Assembly: GCA_035578905.1 (NCBI GenBank)
Contig: JAQJVL010000323.1
Coordinates: forward strand, 248,001-312,000
Direction: 5' to 3'
Length of the DNA stretch: 64,000 nucleotides
Origin: Stictocephala bisonia
Lineage: Eukaryota; Arthropoda; Insecta; Hemiptera; Membracidae
Under the pieces are notes generated by a model. The model did no database searches. It saw nothing but the letters and a program-made list of their open reading frames with translations, and was not told the origin of the DNA. How positions within the stretch are numbered: the first letter of the stretch is position 1; every line of letters begins with the position of its first letter. This document shows positions 40,701 through 52,900 of this stretch, one piece after another. Position numbers and translations under genes: made by a program.

Positions 40701-43700
40701 ACAGTTCAAGAGCATACTTGTTAGTTGCACGCACAATTCCTTCCAGAAAAACCACATCTACCAGCAACCGAAAAAAAGAAATTGGATTCAAATCTGGAAT
40801 TGGAACTAGAAAACCTTCTTCCTTAGTGAAAGGAATGTCTCGCATGTCAAAAGCATTGTTGGGTTGCCATTGAGGAGGGTTAGCATTGTAGTCGGGGTCG
40901 TTGACCTCTGATTCAACTGTCTCGTAGGCGATGTCATCCAAAGCCACGCCTGGGCCGTCTGGATCGTCATCATCAGAAGAGTGCACTGTTTCTTGTCTAG
41001 GCTGCATATTTTGGCGAGAACTACCATGACTAGGTCCAGGAAGAACGAGATCCATAGCTAAAAACCAAAAAATCGCAGGGCACAAAAACTAACACGTGAA
41101 TAACAACATTAAGGTACGTCCCGAGGAGCGGCAAAAATTGGATCCGCCTAGCTCGAGTGCTGAAAGCATACTGAAGCTATGAAATAGCAATGGAGGGGTG
41201 GTCGGGATCCCTACCACGCGCATCGGGCGCCCGGCAGCCATGGTAGGGATCCCTACCATGCGCACCCAATGTGTTAAACCAAAGTCTAACACACAGGAAT
41301 ACATTGTTAAATCAATGTCTAACACACAGGAATACATTGTTAAATCAATGTCTAACACACAGGAATACATTGTTAAATCAATGTCTAACACACAGGAATA
41401 CATTGTTAAATCAATGTCTAACACACAGGAATACATTGTTAAACCAATGTCTAACACACAGGAATACATTGTTAAACCAATGTCTAACACACAGGAATAC
41501 ATTGTTAAATCAATGTCTAACACACAGGAATACATTGTTAAACCAATGTCTAACACACAGGAACACATTGTTAAACCAATGTCTAACACACAGGAATACA
41601 TTGTTAAATCAATGTCTAACACACAGGTATACATTGTTAAACACATTTCCTATGTGTCTTTAGAGAGAATTTTGGAAATTTTAAAATTCTTTATTGCCAT
41701 AAATATACAATCAATTTACACAAATCAATAATTACAAAGATAAGTTTTGGAAAAAAATGTTTTCAGCCATAATAAGTTTTTAATTTATACATGCAAAATT
41801 AGGTTAGGTTAAAGGGCACTAGGCCAGGAATTAGTACTGTATATATGCAGCCACACATGGTGAAAACGAAAGTATGACTTTAGCACTGAATGTGTAAAAT
41901 GTATTTATGGACAATATAGAATACAATGTTGGTGCTTATATTTATACTAGTTTTTATATTTGTATTAGTAAAACTATAAATAACTAAATAATAACTGTTA
42001 CTGACATTGTTAAAATAATTAATTGATAATCACATTTTATCAAACATTAGGGTTCAAGAGGATTTAGAGATATAACCGGAATGAGTATAAAAAATTAAAT
42101 AAAATTATATGACATTTTTTACTAACTTATAAGAAGAAGAACAGTTATAAAAATTAGTTCCTTTAAAAGATTTTAGTAGTTTCAGATTGTTTGTTACTCT
42201 CTATGTGGCTAAGAAGTAAAACTGAAAAATTCTTACATTCCTTTTAACTTTTTATAGTTTTTGACGATTTAAAATGAGCTATTCTAAAATATTGTATGTT
42301 TACCAAACTGTTTGTATTGTAGACTACTCCCCCCCTACTACTACCTACTCTGGTACCAACTCGACAGCCTAAATTAGTACTAAAAATGTGATTCTTTTTG
42401 TGTTTCGTCTTTTATACATATGTAGTCAGCTACATTTGCTAACCCTAACTCTCTTTTACATTAATCCCTGGACTATTCTATAGCCTAATCTTCTATTTTT
42501 TTCTAAAGAGTTCATACATTTTGATGTCTAAACGTTTCAGCCGTTAGTCAAATGTCTTTTAGTTTATGTAGGTTGAGAGCAATTACTGTTTGCTGTGTCA
42601 TTCCCCATGTCCTATGGTAGTTTTGTGATCAACAAATTTCTACAACAATGTGCTTACTTGTTGGCGGTTCCTGGTGTCATATCACAGTAACCACTAATAT
42701 CTACATCACTGATTGTTCCGTTCTCATCTGCCACACATTCCACCCCTATAACCACTCCAACATTCTGAAACACAGAAATAATATTCACAATTTATTATTA
42801 CTGAAAATACAAACAACAAGTTATGACACTATTATTTCAACTTGTTCAATATTTGCAGAGCTGCTCAAAACATCCATCAGATTTGTACTTTAAACATGAA
42901 TTTAAAATACGATTGACGCTCTATAATCTGATGGTCGCTATTCCAACATACTGACTAGTCCAACGCACCTCCGACTTGTATTCAGTCATTTTATAAAACA
43001 AAATACATTTCATCTTGATTTGTATTTTGTGTGTTTATTCATTACCTTTTAACAATTAAAAAAATCTTTAAGCATTGTATTTGCATTTTAACACAGCATA
43101 CAGTATAGTATCTTCTAAGTTTCATTCAATACACGTAGAGTACACATAGCATATGCACTACATATAGCCTCTCTGTAATCCAGATACTCTTTGTAATCCA
43201 GAAACTCCTTTGTTGGTAATCATGATATAATAGAGCATTCTTAAATGTCAATTAAATTCATGTTGAGACATACAAATCTCTTAATGCAGACTTGGAGTTA
43301 AAAAATTAAGTTTCTTGATTCTTTAATTGAGTTCATTAATAAATAAAATTCATCTGCTCATTAAGATTGACAACCATTATGCATAATGAATTATTAGACT
43401 TATTTCTCTTGAAGCACTGAAATATTAAACTATCACATATTTACCGGTCTTATCCCCTTACAAAAAAAAGGTACACAAGAAATAAGATTATTATTGTTAA
43501 TATCTGGTTAAGTGGAAGAGAGGACTAAATAGTTCTAACTTCGCCACACTAATAAAGGTATTTTTAATTTCATTTCATTGTTACACGTAACAGACTAAAA
43601 CAGATATTTGAGAGAAAAAATCACTAGTTAACTGATCCAAGATCTTGTATATACTGTTAGTTAACTGATCCAAGATCTTGTATATACTGTTAGTTAACTG

Positions 43701-46209
43701 ATCCAAGATATTGTATATACTGTTAGTTAACTGATCCAAGATCTTGTATATACTGTTAGTTAACTGATCCAAGATATTGTATATACTGTTAGTTAACTGA
43801 TCCAAGATCTTGTATATACTGTTAGTTAACTGATCCAAGATCTTGTATATACTGTTAGTTAACTGATCCAAGATCTTGTATATACTGTTAGTTAACTGAT
43901 CCAAGATATTGTATATACTGTTAGTTAACTGATCCAAGATCTTGTATATACTGTTAGTTAACTGATCCAAGATCTTGTATATACTGTTAGTTAACTGATC
44001 CAAGATCTTGTATATACTGTTAGTTAACTGATCCAAGATCTTGTATATACTGTTAGTTAACTCAGCTTATTCACAGTACGTTCCACTCAGCGGATAATCG
44101 AGAGTATACTTTTTAACTACATAAAATTAGTTATTAAGTTTATATAGTTAATAAAAATATTTTTACTCTTAAAAAGTTCATGAAAGCAAAATTTATTTCA
44201 AATGTAAATACTTAAACAAGTATTGTTCAAATAATAATGACAATACAGCTTCTTTTGGTTTGGCCAGCCACCTGACAGATAAGTATGACACACACGCAGC
44301 GGATCTGTGTCAGGTCACAGCATTAAGTAAGCACATAGCTTAAGTTTTTTCAGTGTTAAGTAGTACATAGAAACCCCTTAAAACAACAGTTATACATCTA
44401 TATTTATAAAAGAGGATGTTTGTATATATATATATGTTTGAAGTTTATGCGCTGCCAAACCATCCAACCGATCGCCATGAAACTTTAGGATGTTGTCCTG
44501 TATACTCTCGAGATGGTTTCTGTGAAGTTTGATGCAGATCCGTCCACAGGGTTCCGCCCCACGGGCTCCTAAAGATCCCATGTTATTCAAATGGAGAATC
44601 TGAATTGTTTACAAAAAACATATGACTGTGTGGTTTAATGTAGTTTCACATGCCATAAGCAGATTGAAGTTCTCACAACAACAGTACTGTATATGTTTTG
44701 ATTTATTGTAGTTCTACATTCCTCCTTGAGAGTGTAGCATACACTACTTTTACTTGATCAGGTGATCTGTATTCGCTTGCTCGAGAGTAGGCTCACCAAA
44801 AAACCTTTACATTTATACACCAAATAAGAAGACCAAAAATATAGTTTACCCTCTTGCACTCATTTAATAAATAATGGTTTTTTTCTATAATTCTTTTTAT
44901 TGCTTTATTTTGGTCTGTCAATGAAAAATGAAAGGGCGAGACAACGTCCGCCGGGTTCAGCTAGTATTTCCTAAAAATGTTCAATGTTTATGACAGTCTT
45001 AAGTAGTTTACTGTAGTTAAAATGGTCTTATTTTAATAACTTCGGTTAGTTCAAACATTTTCTAGTTCAGTCGACAGCCCAGTGCCAAGGTGACTGAACA
45101 AGACAGAGTCTACTGTGGAGCATACTAAAAAACAAAACGTAGAGCAAGTTTTTAACAAAATAAGATAAAATATCTAACAATTGTTTTCCACGCATCAAAA
45201 GCGATTATATTAAAATATCAAGAAAAAAAATATTTATTTGGTCAACCAAATAGTAAGTGTTCAAAATCACACCTCAACAATTGGTGAATGCGACAAAGGT
45301 GAAGACCTGCCGATGGCTCCACCAAGATCTTCCAAATGTCCAGGTACATCATCTTCATCAAATGAAATTATGTTTCCGGGTATTCTTCTTCTTCTGCTCT
45401 TTGCTTTTTCTCCTGGAATGAACATATCTTTAACGACACAGATAAGCCAATAACAACACAAATGTACATTAATGATCGGTTGAAAATAATTTGAGATTTC
45501 CAATGCTTCAAGTGTTTTAAGGAATGAACACAAAGTTTCAACACTGATACGTATACAAACTCTTGTTATCTTCAGGTGTCATCTTTGCCTACATTTACAA
45601 CTAGTTTTTTTTCTGCCAGTTAGTTTGATGTTTGTTGTGAGTTTGGTAGATGAGTGTAGTAGTTCGTGGTTCCTTGTTCCCCGTGAGTTAGAAAATCAAA
45701 CGCTATTTGGATAAGTTGAATATTTTTTTAATTTAATAACCTATGTCTAATTGTTGAACATTTTCATATTTTTTATTTCTTTTTCATTTCATATTGTTTT
45801 ACATTTTGTAATAATAGTATTTATTTGTGAGTGTATATGAACACATGACTTTCTTAACAGTTAACCGTAGTCTACAACAATGTAATTTTTAGGGTTTTCT
45901 TATATTACTAAAGATTAAGGGGAACAAAAAATAAATAAATAAAAACTATTTGTAATTGTTACTATTGTAGTTAACACCTAAAGACGACAGAAGTTTTTAT
46001 ACCTGTCAAAACATTATATTTGTTCTTAAAACACTTGAAGCATTAAAAATCTCCAATAATTTTCTACTAATTGTGAATGGTCCAATGCTAACAAATAACT
46101 TTCAAACAATATTAACATTTTAGTCATCTGATGAAGGCCTAGTTATTTCATGCTGAGATGAGTATGAGAGTATGAATCTCTAGAAAGAAGAAATTAATTT
46201 TAGAATAAT

Positions 46210-46257
<48 letters not shown>

Positions 46258-46571
46258 CAAGGTATTTTTACAGTTACTGAATTAACCTTATTGTGAGGAA
46301 ATTACGACAATTTTTTTACTAAATACCTTTCAAACTTTCAAGGTGTTTTATAGATATACATTTGAATAATGTTAATTGGTTCTTATGTTGTTATTTAACC
46401 TGTGATCAGTCACCTCCCAGTTTGTAACGTAAATAGTCGCGCATATACCAACACCTAACAATAACAAAATCGTAAAATAAACCAAAACTTTTGACTTGAA
46501 ACTATTTTATTGAGAACAACTGGAAAAATTACAAATATAAAATCGAATTATCTACTAGAAAAATATAAAAA

Positions 46572-46609
<38 letters not shown>

Positions 46610-49600
46610 TCAGCATCATCATTTTTTTTAACCACAGTCAATTACGAAAACAAAGCATTATAACCAGAATAATATACACAAAACTTATATAACAATAATA
46701 TTTACACATTGCCTACAAAACAAATTAAAACTATTTACACTTAACTTAAAACGATAATTAATAAAAAGAAAACACTTTGTACATAAGCAACAAATTTATG
46801 AAAAAAAAGGTCTCTTCGTTAGGGTACCACAGTTAAAGTGACAAACGGTCATGCGGTTAGTACATTACTAACAGGACGGAAGCGCGCCATTATACCCCCT
46901 CCCCACACTACCCCAGAATGCTTAGTCAGTCATCCTGATTACACAAAAAACAGTTGCCAAATAAGGTCAATTACACAAAGCTAGATCATAAAAAATTTAT
47001 CTCGGAGGATTTTGAAAAATCCTTTACAGTGACATTTTTGTTAGGGCATACCCAACAACGCAACCGAACACAAGTTAATTGCTCTTATCAGCTGTTGATT
47101 TCTATTCCAAATCACAATAATAGATTGATGACTTTAGAATAAAACAGGCAATGAAAGTTATGCTGTACTTTGTATTTCACTGATATATTTTCTTCTTTTT
47201 TTTTATTTCACTTGCCAGTTCAAATGGGCTTGCAAGCCTGTGTGTGAACTTTATCAACAAGTGAAGTACCAACCGTTGGCTCAGTGGAGATTCGAACCTT
47301 GGACAACCGCAGGCCGAAGCCTTAGCCACTACGCTGGCAATTTACTATATGATATTCTTTCCAATGGAATTGAAGAATCAACAGCCTATAAAAATATTTT
47401 CAGCAATTCAGCAAATTGATTAGGTATGCAATTTTTAGTGTAAGTAGGAAACCAGTTAATTTAACGTAGTATATTCACGAGTGGTTCTTCTGTTTAGGCC
47501 TGGCCTCCACTTGGCATTTCTTTCTGCAACTGTCGCATCATGGTGAAAATAGGACCAAGTTGCATGTTTTAAATCGCAGTTGCAAAACCATCCTATGTGG
47601 ATGCATGTACATTTAAAATAGTAGGTTATAATTTTACAGCTTAACTATCACACTTCTAAAAATTGTAAGGAGGCCAGGCATTAATTTTACAGGGTATATA
47701 TTTTTGTTTGAATATTCATTTCTTAAGCTTATTAAATTTTAAAATAATATGAAAATAAGGCCTGATTCTGGAGTGTTAATTACCTGGTTTTATTGGAAAG
47801 AAACATCCATATTTCTAAAAATGTTAATAACGATGACGGGTCCTTGTAATGTCAAATACAGTTTGTCTTAAACCAAAAATTTGAAGTAAATTTCAAAGTT
47901 GTTCCTTTTCACATGATTGTTCATTGAAATTTACAATAAAGTCACCTGCAATTGTTATTAAACGTTTAAAACTAAAAATACTGTTTAGTATGATATTGGC
48001 AAATTGTATAAATGATTCTTTACTTTTGCCATAAGGTCTGAAAATTGATAAGACTATCTTATTGTATTTGCACAGCATTGTTGCTGATACTTCACAATTT
48101 ATTTCCTCTGATATTTTCCTTGTTTTAACTGAAGATGTAATAATGTGCTTTTTATAATAATCATAGTATTTCCTCTTCGTTTATGCGTCCTAATAAAATT
48201 TAATTAATTGTATATTCAGGAATATGAATATTATTTATATCATCATAAGTCATCCAGCGTTCACTGAGGCAAATAATATCAATATCATTATGTTCTTGAA
48301 CATAACCTATACATTTAGTACATCCATCAATTAAATCAAACATCATATAATCCAAAATAGGCAATTAATTAGGCTTAATGTTTTAGACATTATGTTCTTT
48401 CCATATTTTAAAATAACTAGTCTTATTAAAATTGTTTTCACATATTTTATATATAACATTTTTTCTCAATATGTTAGAATTTTTGCATTTTTGGGTGTAG
48501 TTCTCTTTAAAAAAATCTATGTTAAGAAAAAATAACTGGATTGTCTTGAATTTGTATTATACATAGTGGGGAAAAAATATAGAAATGCTTTCACAACACT
48601 ACTTTTTTCCATAATTTAATCATTTAATTTTTTAAAATAATTGTGTTCCATAAAGTATAGTTTTTGATCCGAATAATTTACTTTAAATAGTTAAATAGCG
48701 GATAAATAATATTATTCAGTTTAGATACTTTGAAATTCAAATGACCGCTGCTCTGGAAAAGATAAACTTTTCAAAGTCCAGTTTCTGGCAATTAATTTCT
48801 CTTGAATGGACCTTTGATACCAAACTCAACCTAGCTTTACGTTGAAGATTTTCGTTCAACTCCTAATGGGCCATTCCCCTGAAAAGATGAAATGTCACTA
48901 ATGGCGTCAAAAAGTATGTTCTTTGTACAAGATTTCCATGACTATGTACAAGATTTCACAAGTGAAGTCATACAAAAGTTGTGAAAGCGTTTCCATATTT
49001 TTTTATTTTTTTTTCAGAATCAATACAATTTTTACTTTTTCAATACACTTTTTCTTTTTTTTATACAGTAATATGGTTTTCAGGTATTTAAATGTAGCTC
49101 ATATTCAGTGTATGAATTCCTTTACTAACATGACAGAGATGTGTGTTTATCATTTTCATTTTTTTCTTTTTTTTTTTTTTCAGAAGGTATACATTTTTTT
49201 TAATTTGATCCGTTATATTATTGAAGAAAGGAACACCATACCTATATGGTATATTCATTATACTTGTGTATTTATTAATAGTTGTAACTTTGCTTCTATT
49301 TGATTGATAATATAGTTTTCATCATTTTTCTGAATATCATTTGTTCCACAACATATGATACAGCCAAAGTTTAGAAATTTCTGTTATCAATCCAAGGATT
49401 TTGACAGTGTTAATCATGAATTACTTTTGGCCAAATTAAAAGTATTATGGCTTCAATGGAACATATTTTAACTTATTTCATATGTGTTTGAACAAAAGAT
49501 TTTAAAAGATTAAAATGAATAGTGCTGATGGCATAACTCATTCTCTGAATGGAAAGAGGGCTAATGTGAGTTTCCCCAAGGATCTATTCTTGGACCTCTT

Positions 49601-49942
49601 CTGTTCTTTCAGTATATAAATTACATACCATTTAGTATAAACATACTTTTCTATCAAAGAATAAATAAAAAGCTACTAAAACGGAAGTCGACAATGGATC
49701 TGCATTGTCTTTGATATCTTGTTCAGATTTTTTTAAATGGTTCAAAATTGCAAAATTAATGGTTAACTATGTTGTGTTAAAGACTTATACAGGAGAGTAG
49801 ACACTCTAGGAAAGGCTAGGGTTAAGGTTGAATATAAAAGGGACATTGCTTGTGTTAGAATTGTATGTAGTGAAGAATGGATATAGCCCTTTATTTGGAA
49901 AAGAATGATTGAAAGTAGTTTTTAATTAGCATAATACTTGTT

Positions 49943-49995
<53 letters not shown>

Positions 49996-52900
49996 TCAGT
50001 ACAAGTAAACGTCATATAAAACAAATTTGTTACAATACAAGCACAAAATGCACAAATATATTACAATACAAGTACAAAATGCACAAATATTATGGTGATC
50101 GGTTTTGGTGAACCACGCTCACCTTCCTCAGACCAGAGGGATTCACATAAGAACTTACATATTTAAGATCATTACATACTATCATAGCCAATGAAGATGA
50201 TAATATTCAAAACCATAATCTTGGTTCTTAATCAAAGCTTAAAAGTTAGATTGCAACATTTTCTTCGCCGTTTTTAAACAATCTAGGATTAATGAAGTGT
50301 ATAGAAGCCAAACTCAATCTTAGACCAGGTACTCGTCTTATTTACTGTAAATTCTCTAACAGCCTGTTCTCATAGGCCAAAGAGAGAGATGGAATTAGGT
50401 TGGAGAATGAAGGTATAGTAACCAAAGTTCAACATTCAACTTCTCAAACATTCAAAGTTTGATTTGTTATGCTCCTACATCTCTAAATTACCTGAAAGGA
50501 GGGAGGGGGTTTTCGGCAGCGTTATGCACCGTTATGGGGACGGGTGGGGTGGTTTTACACAGCGTTACGTAACTATTACACCTCAGCAATTTGTTTAAAT
50601 TCATTAACACAATTTGATTATTCACAAAAATATAATTTTTTTAAGTCAGTAATATATTCTCTCCCATTATAAAACAAACAGCAGAAAGTATAAACAATGA
50701 CTTTATCATAAATAAAAATATGCATGAAAGTGGATGAAAAAAATTATGGAGAAGGGAGTTAGTGACAGCGTTACGTAATTTTTGGGGGGTTTAGTATTAC
50801 CGTTACAAGCCAGTTACACGAGGTTAGAGGAGGAGGGTCTGAAGAGGCTGATTTTAGCATTACGTAATTTAGAGATGGTCCCTACTCCTCCCCCCTTCTG
50901 GCTAAGCTATTTACTTACAATGAGGTAGCCTACCTGGTATTGTAGTTGGTGCTGGAATGACTGGCTCAGGAGGTAGGCTAAGTTCTCCTCCAGACTGGTT
51001 AAGTTCTTCTCTACAGATGTTAATGGCAAACAATATAGAGGCCAGGCCAGCTGCAGCTTGAGGTAGCACATTGCTTAATTCCTGGTCTCGCAAGAACGCC
51101 CAATCTTCATAATACAGTGCGATATGCTCAGGAACAGCATCCAAGAGGCACAACATATAGCGTTCAAGTGACTTCTCATTCAACGAAGACCGGAGCCAAG
51201 CTCTTCCTCTTCCCAAGTCTGTATAGATGTTTTTCAGCTGCTCATAGCGGTCTCGCTCATGTTTTGTCAGGAAATCTCGCACAAAATGCCAAAAAACAAC
51301 TGGCCCATGTCCGTTACTTCCTAATACAAGGTCTGTTACTTGTCTGAAACCAAATTGTACACTTTTAGTACTGATTGAAATCAAAGTAAGGAAGCCCATT
51401 AACAATTAGACAACATTCTATTAATTGAATTAGCAACTTAATTGAATTTATTAAATAGATAAGAATTTTAAAAAAGTTGAAAGAGAATTTAACAGCAGTG
51501 AAAAAAATGATGTAAACAAGAAATAAACAGTAAAATGAGAAAGGGTCTAATGACTGAATGAAGGGAAAGGTTTTACCTTAATAACATATATGATAAAACA
51601 ACAAATTTTTATTCATACAAATTTAAAAAGCAGGAAAACTAACATACAAATTAAAAGAGAAGTCACTGTAAGTGCCATTTATGACTAGGTTAAAGGACAC
51701 TAAACAAAGAAATGACAATAATAAAATGGGCATCAGCAGCAAAATTATCTGAGAATAAAAATTATCTGAGTAGCACTGTACGTATATGGGTGGGCGGGTG
51801 GGTCAGTAGTACTGTACGTGTATGAATGAGTGGGTGTGTCAGTAACACTGTACATGTACGGGTGGGCGGGTGGGTCAGTAGCACTGTACGTGTATGGGTG
51901 GGCGGGTGGGTCAGTAGCACTGTACGTATATGGGTGGGCGGGTGGGTCAGTAGTACTGTACGTGTATGAATGAGTGGGTGTGTCAGTAGAACTGTACATG
52001 TATGGGTGGGCGGGTGGGTCAGTAGCACTGTACGTGTATGGGTGGGCAGGTGGGTCAGTAGCACTGTACGTGTATGGGTGGGCGGGTGGGTCAGTAGAAC
52101 TGTATGTGTATGGGTGGGTGGGTGGGCTATTTAGAGTAGGTCAAAAGAGCCTAGAAATATAAATATACAGAATTGCAGTGCAGCTAAGCATTCATGTAGT
52201 ATCACGACATCATGAAAGCACTTCTCGCCCAGTTACATAATGTTACAGTAAACAAACACAAACATTTGTCATTGTAAACAAATGTACGTATTTTGGTTAT
52301 ACATATTCAGTGAAAGAAATTGTTTTATTTATTTTTTTATATCGTTTTTAAGTGCCGTGTCAACACTTTTGTAAAAACAATAATCTGAGAATAAATAAGT
52401 TACCATAAATAAGACATATAAAACAACACAATTAAGGGCCTTCAAATTTTCAATATCACCGACATCTTTTTTGAGAGTTTGAAGAAACACTAGTCTTCAG
52501 AAGTTCTCTGTTCAAGCATCTAGAAGAATGTCATAATAATATTTTTAAATTTTTACTTTTATATGTTTTCCAACTCTTTTAATGTGTGTTGTTTTTATAT
52601 GCGGCCGTCTTCTCCTCATGTATATTTACTTGTGCCCAAATCCAAAAAGTCAAAAAGAAAAAAGTACTTTAAATAATATGAAACCAACATTGTATAAAAT
52701 TGTTGTTATAAAAATATTATTATGCCCTTCTTATTTATAGTATAACAATCATTGAGTGACTTTATGGACAATCTGGCTTTACTTGACTTCATGGATGCAG
52801 CAGCTAACGTGATGGACAGTCAGCAATATGTTGTATGTTATTTATAGATATTACAAAAAGTTTATAATACAGTTTACCGCGAAATTCTTATATAACAGTT

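Larger units (their letters stand above)
34384..41277 (-). mobile_element. piggyBac transposon inserted in the minisatellite
   Basis: TTAA at 34384-34387 and 41274-41277. Ends TTAACACGTTG (left) and TTAACACATTG (right, inward). Subterminal GGTAGGGATCCCTACC palindromes sit at both ends (34531, 41242). The transposase is on the minus strand, in two pieces, split by a LINE at 35282-39918. Confidence 0.9.
33798..42657 (-). other. SNX29 intron 4, filled by a four-layer nested insertion
   Basis: From 33893 to 41645 everything is explained by minisatellite, piggyBac, LINE and fold-back layers, listed separately. The remaining 41650-42657 has one dispersed repeat (41735-41905) and otherwise unrecognised AT-rich DNA. 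Confidence 0.85.
42765..45272 (-). other. SNX29 intron 3
   Basis: Holds a solo LINE 3' tail (43495-43580), the 33-bp minisatellite at 43628-44062 and a Helitron-like element (44397-44964). Nothing recognised in 42765-43490, 44070-44390 or 44970-45270. Confidence 0.8.
45413..50933 (-). other. SNX29 intron 2
   Basis: Carries three (TA)n arrays, a tRNA-related SINE, LINE endonuclease and RT pieces, a dispersed unknown repeat and a possible Penelope-type terminus. Nothing recognised in 45550-46210, 46610-47200, 47350-47870 or 50340-50930. The region near 46860-46940 is locally GC-richer but has no ORF or homology I can name. Confidence 0.8.

Noticed and set aside
41089..41731. Open frames of 130-185 codons on both strands
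   Set aside because: Same minisatellite as above, continued on the far side of the piggyBac.
43581..44036. 151-codon repeat protein (DQLTNSIYKIL)
   Set aside because: 33-bp minisatellite artefact.
46130..46170. Hammerhead core (CTGATGAAGGCC...)
   Set aside because: No matching GAAA after a stem; chance occurrence of CTGATGA.
47280..47345. Functional tRNA gene
   Set aside because: A- and B-box-like sequences only; no pairing acceptor stem. Called a SINE instead.
51745..52162. Thr/His/Pro-rich and Gly/Trp-rich open frames
   Set aside because: 36-bp minisatellite read in several frames on both strands.
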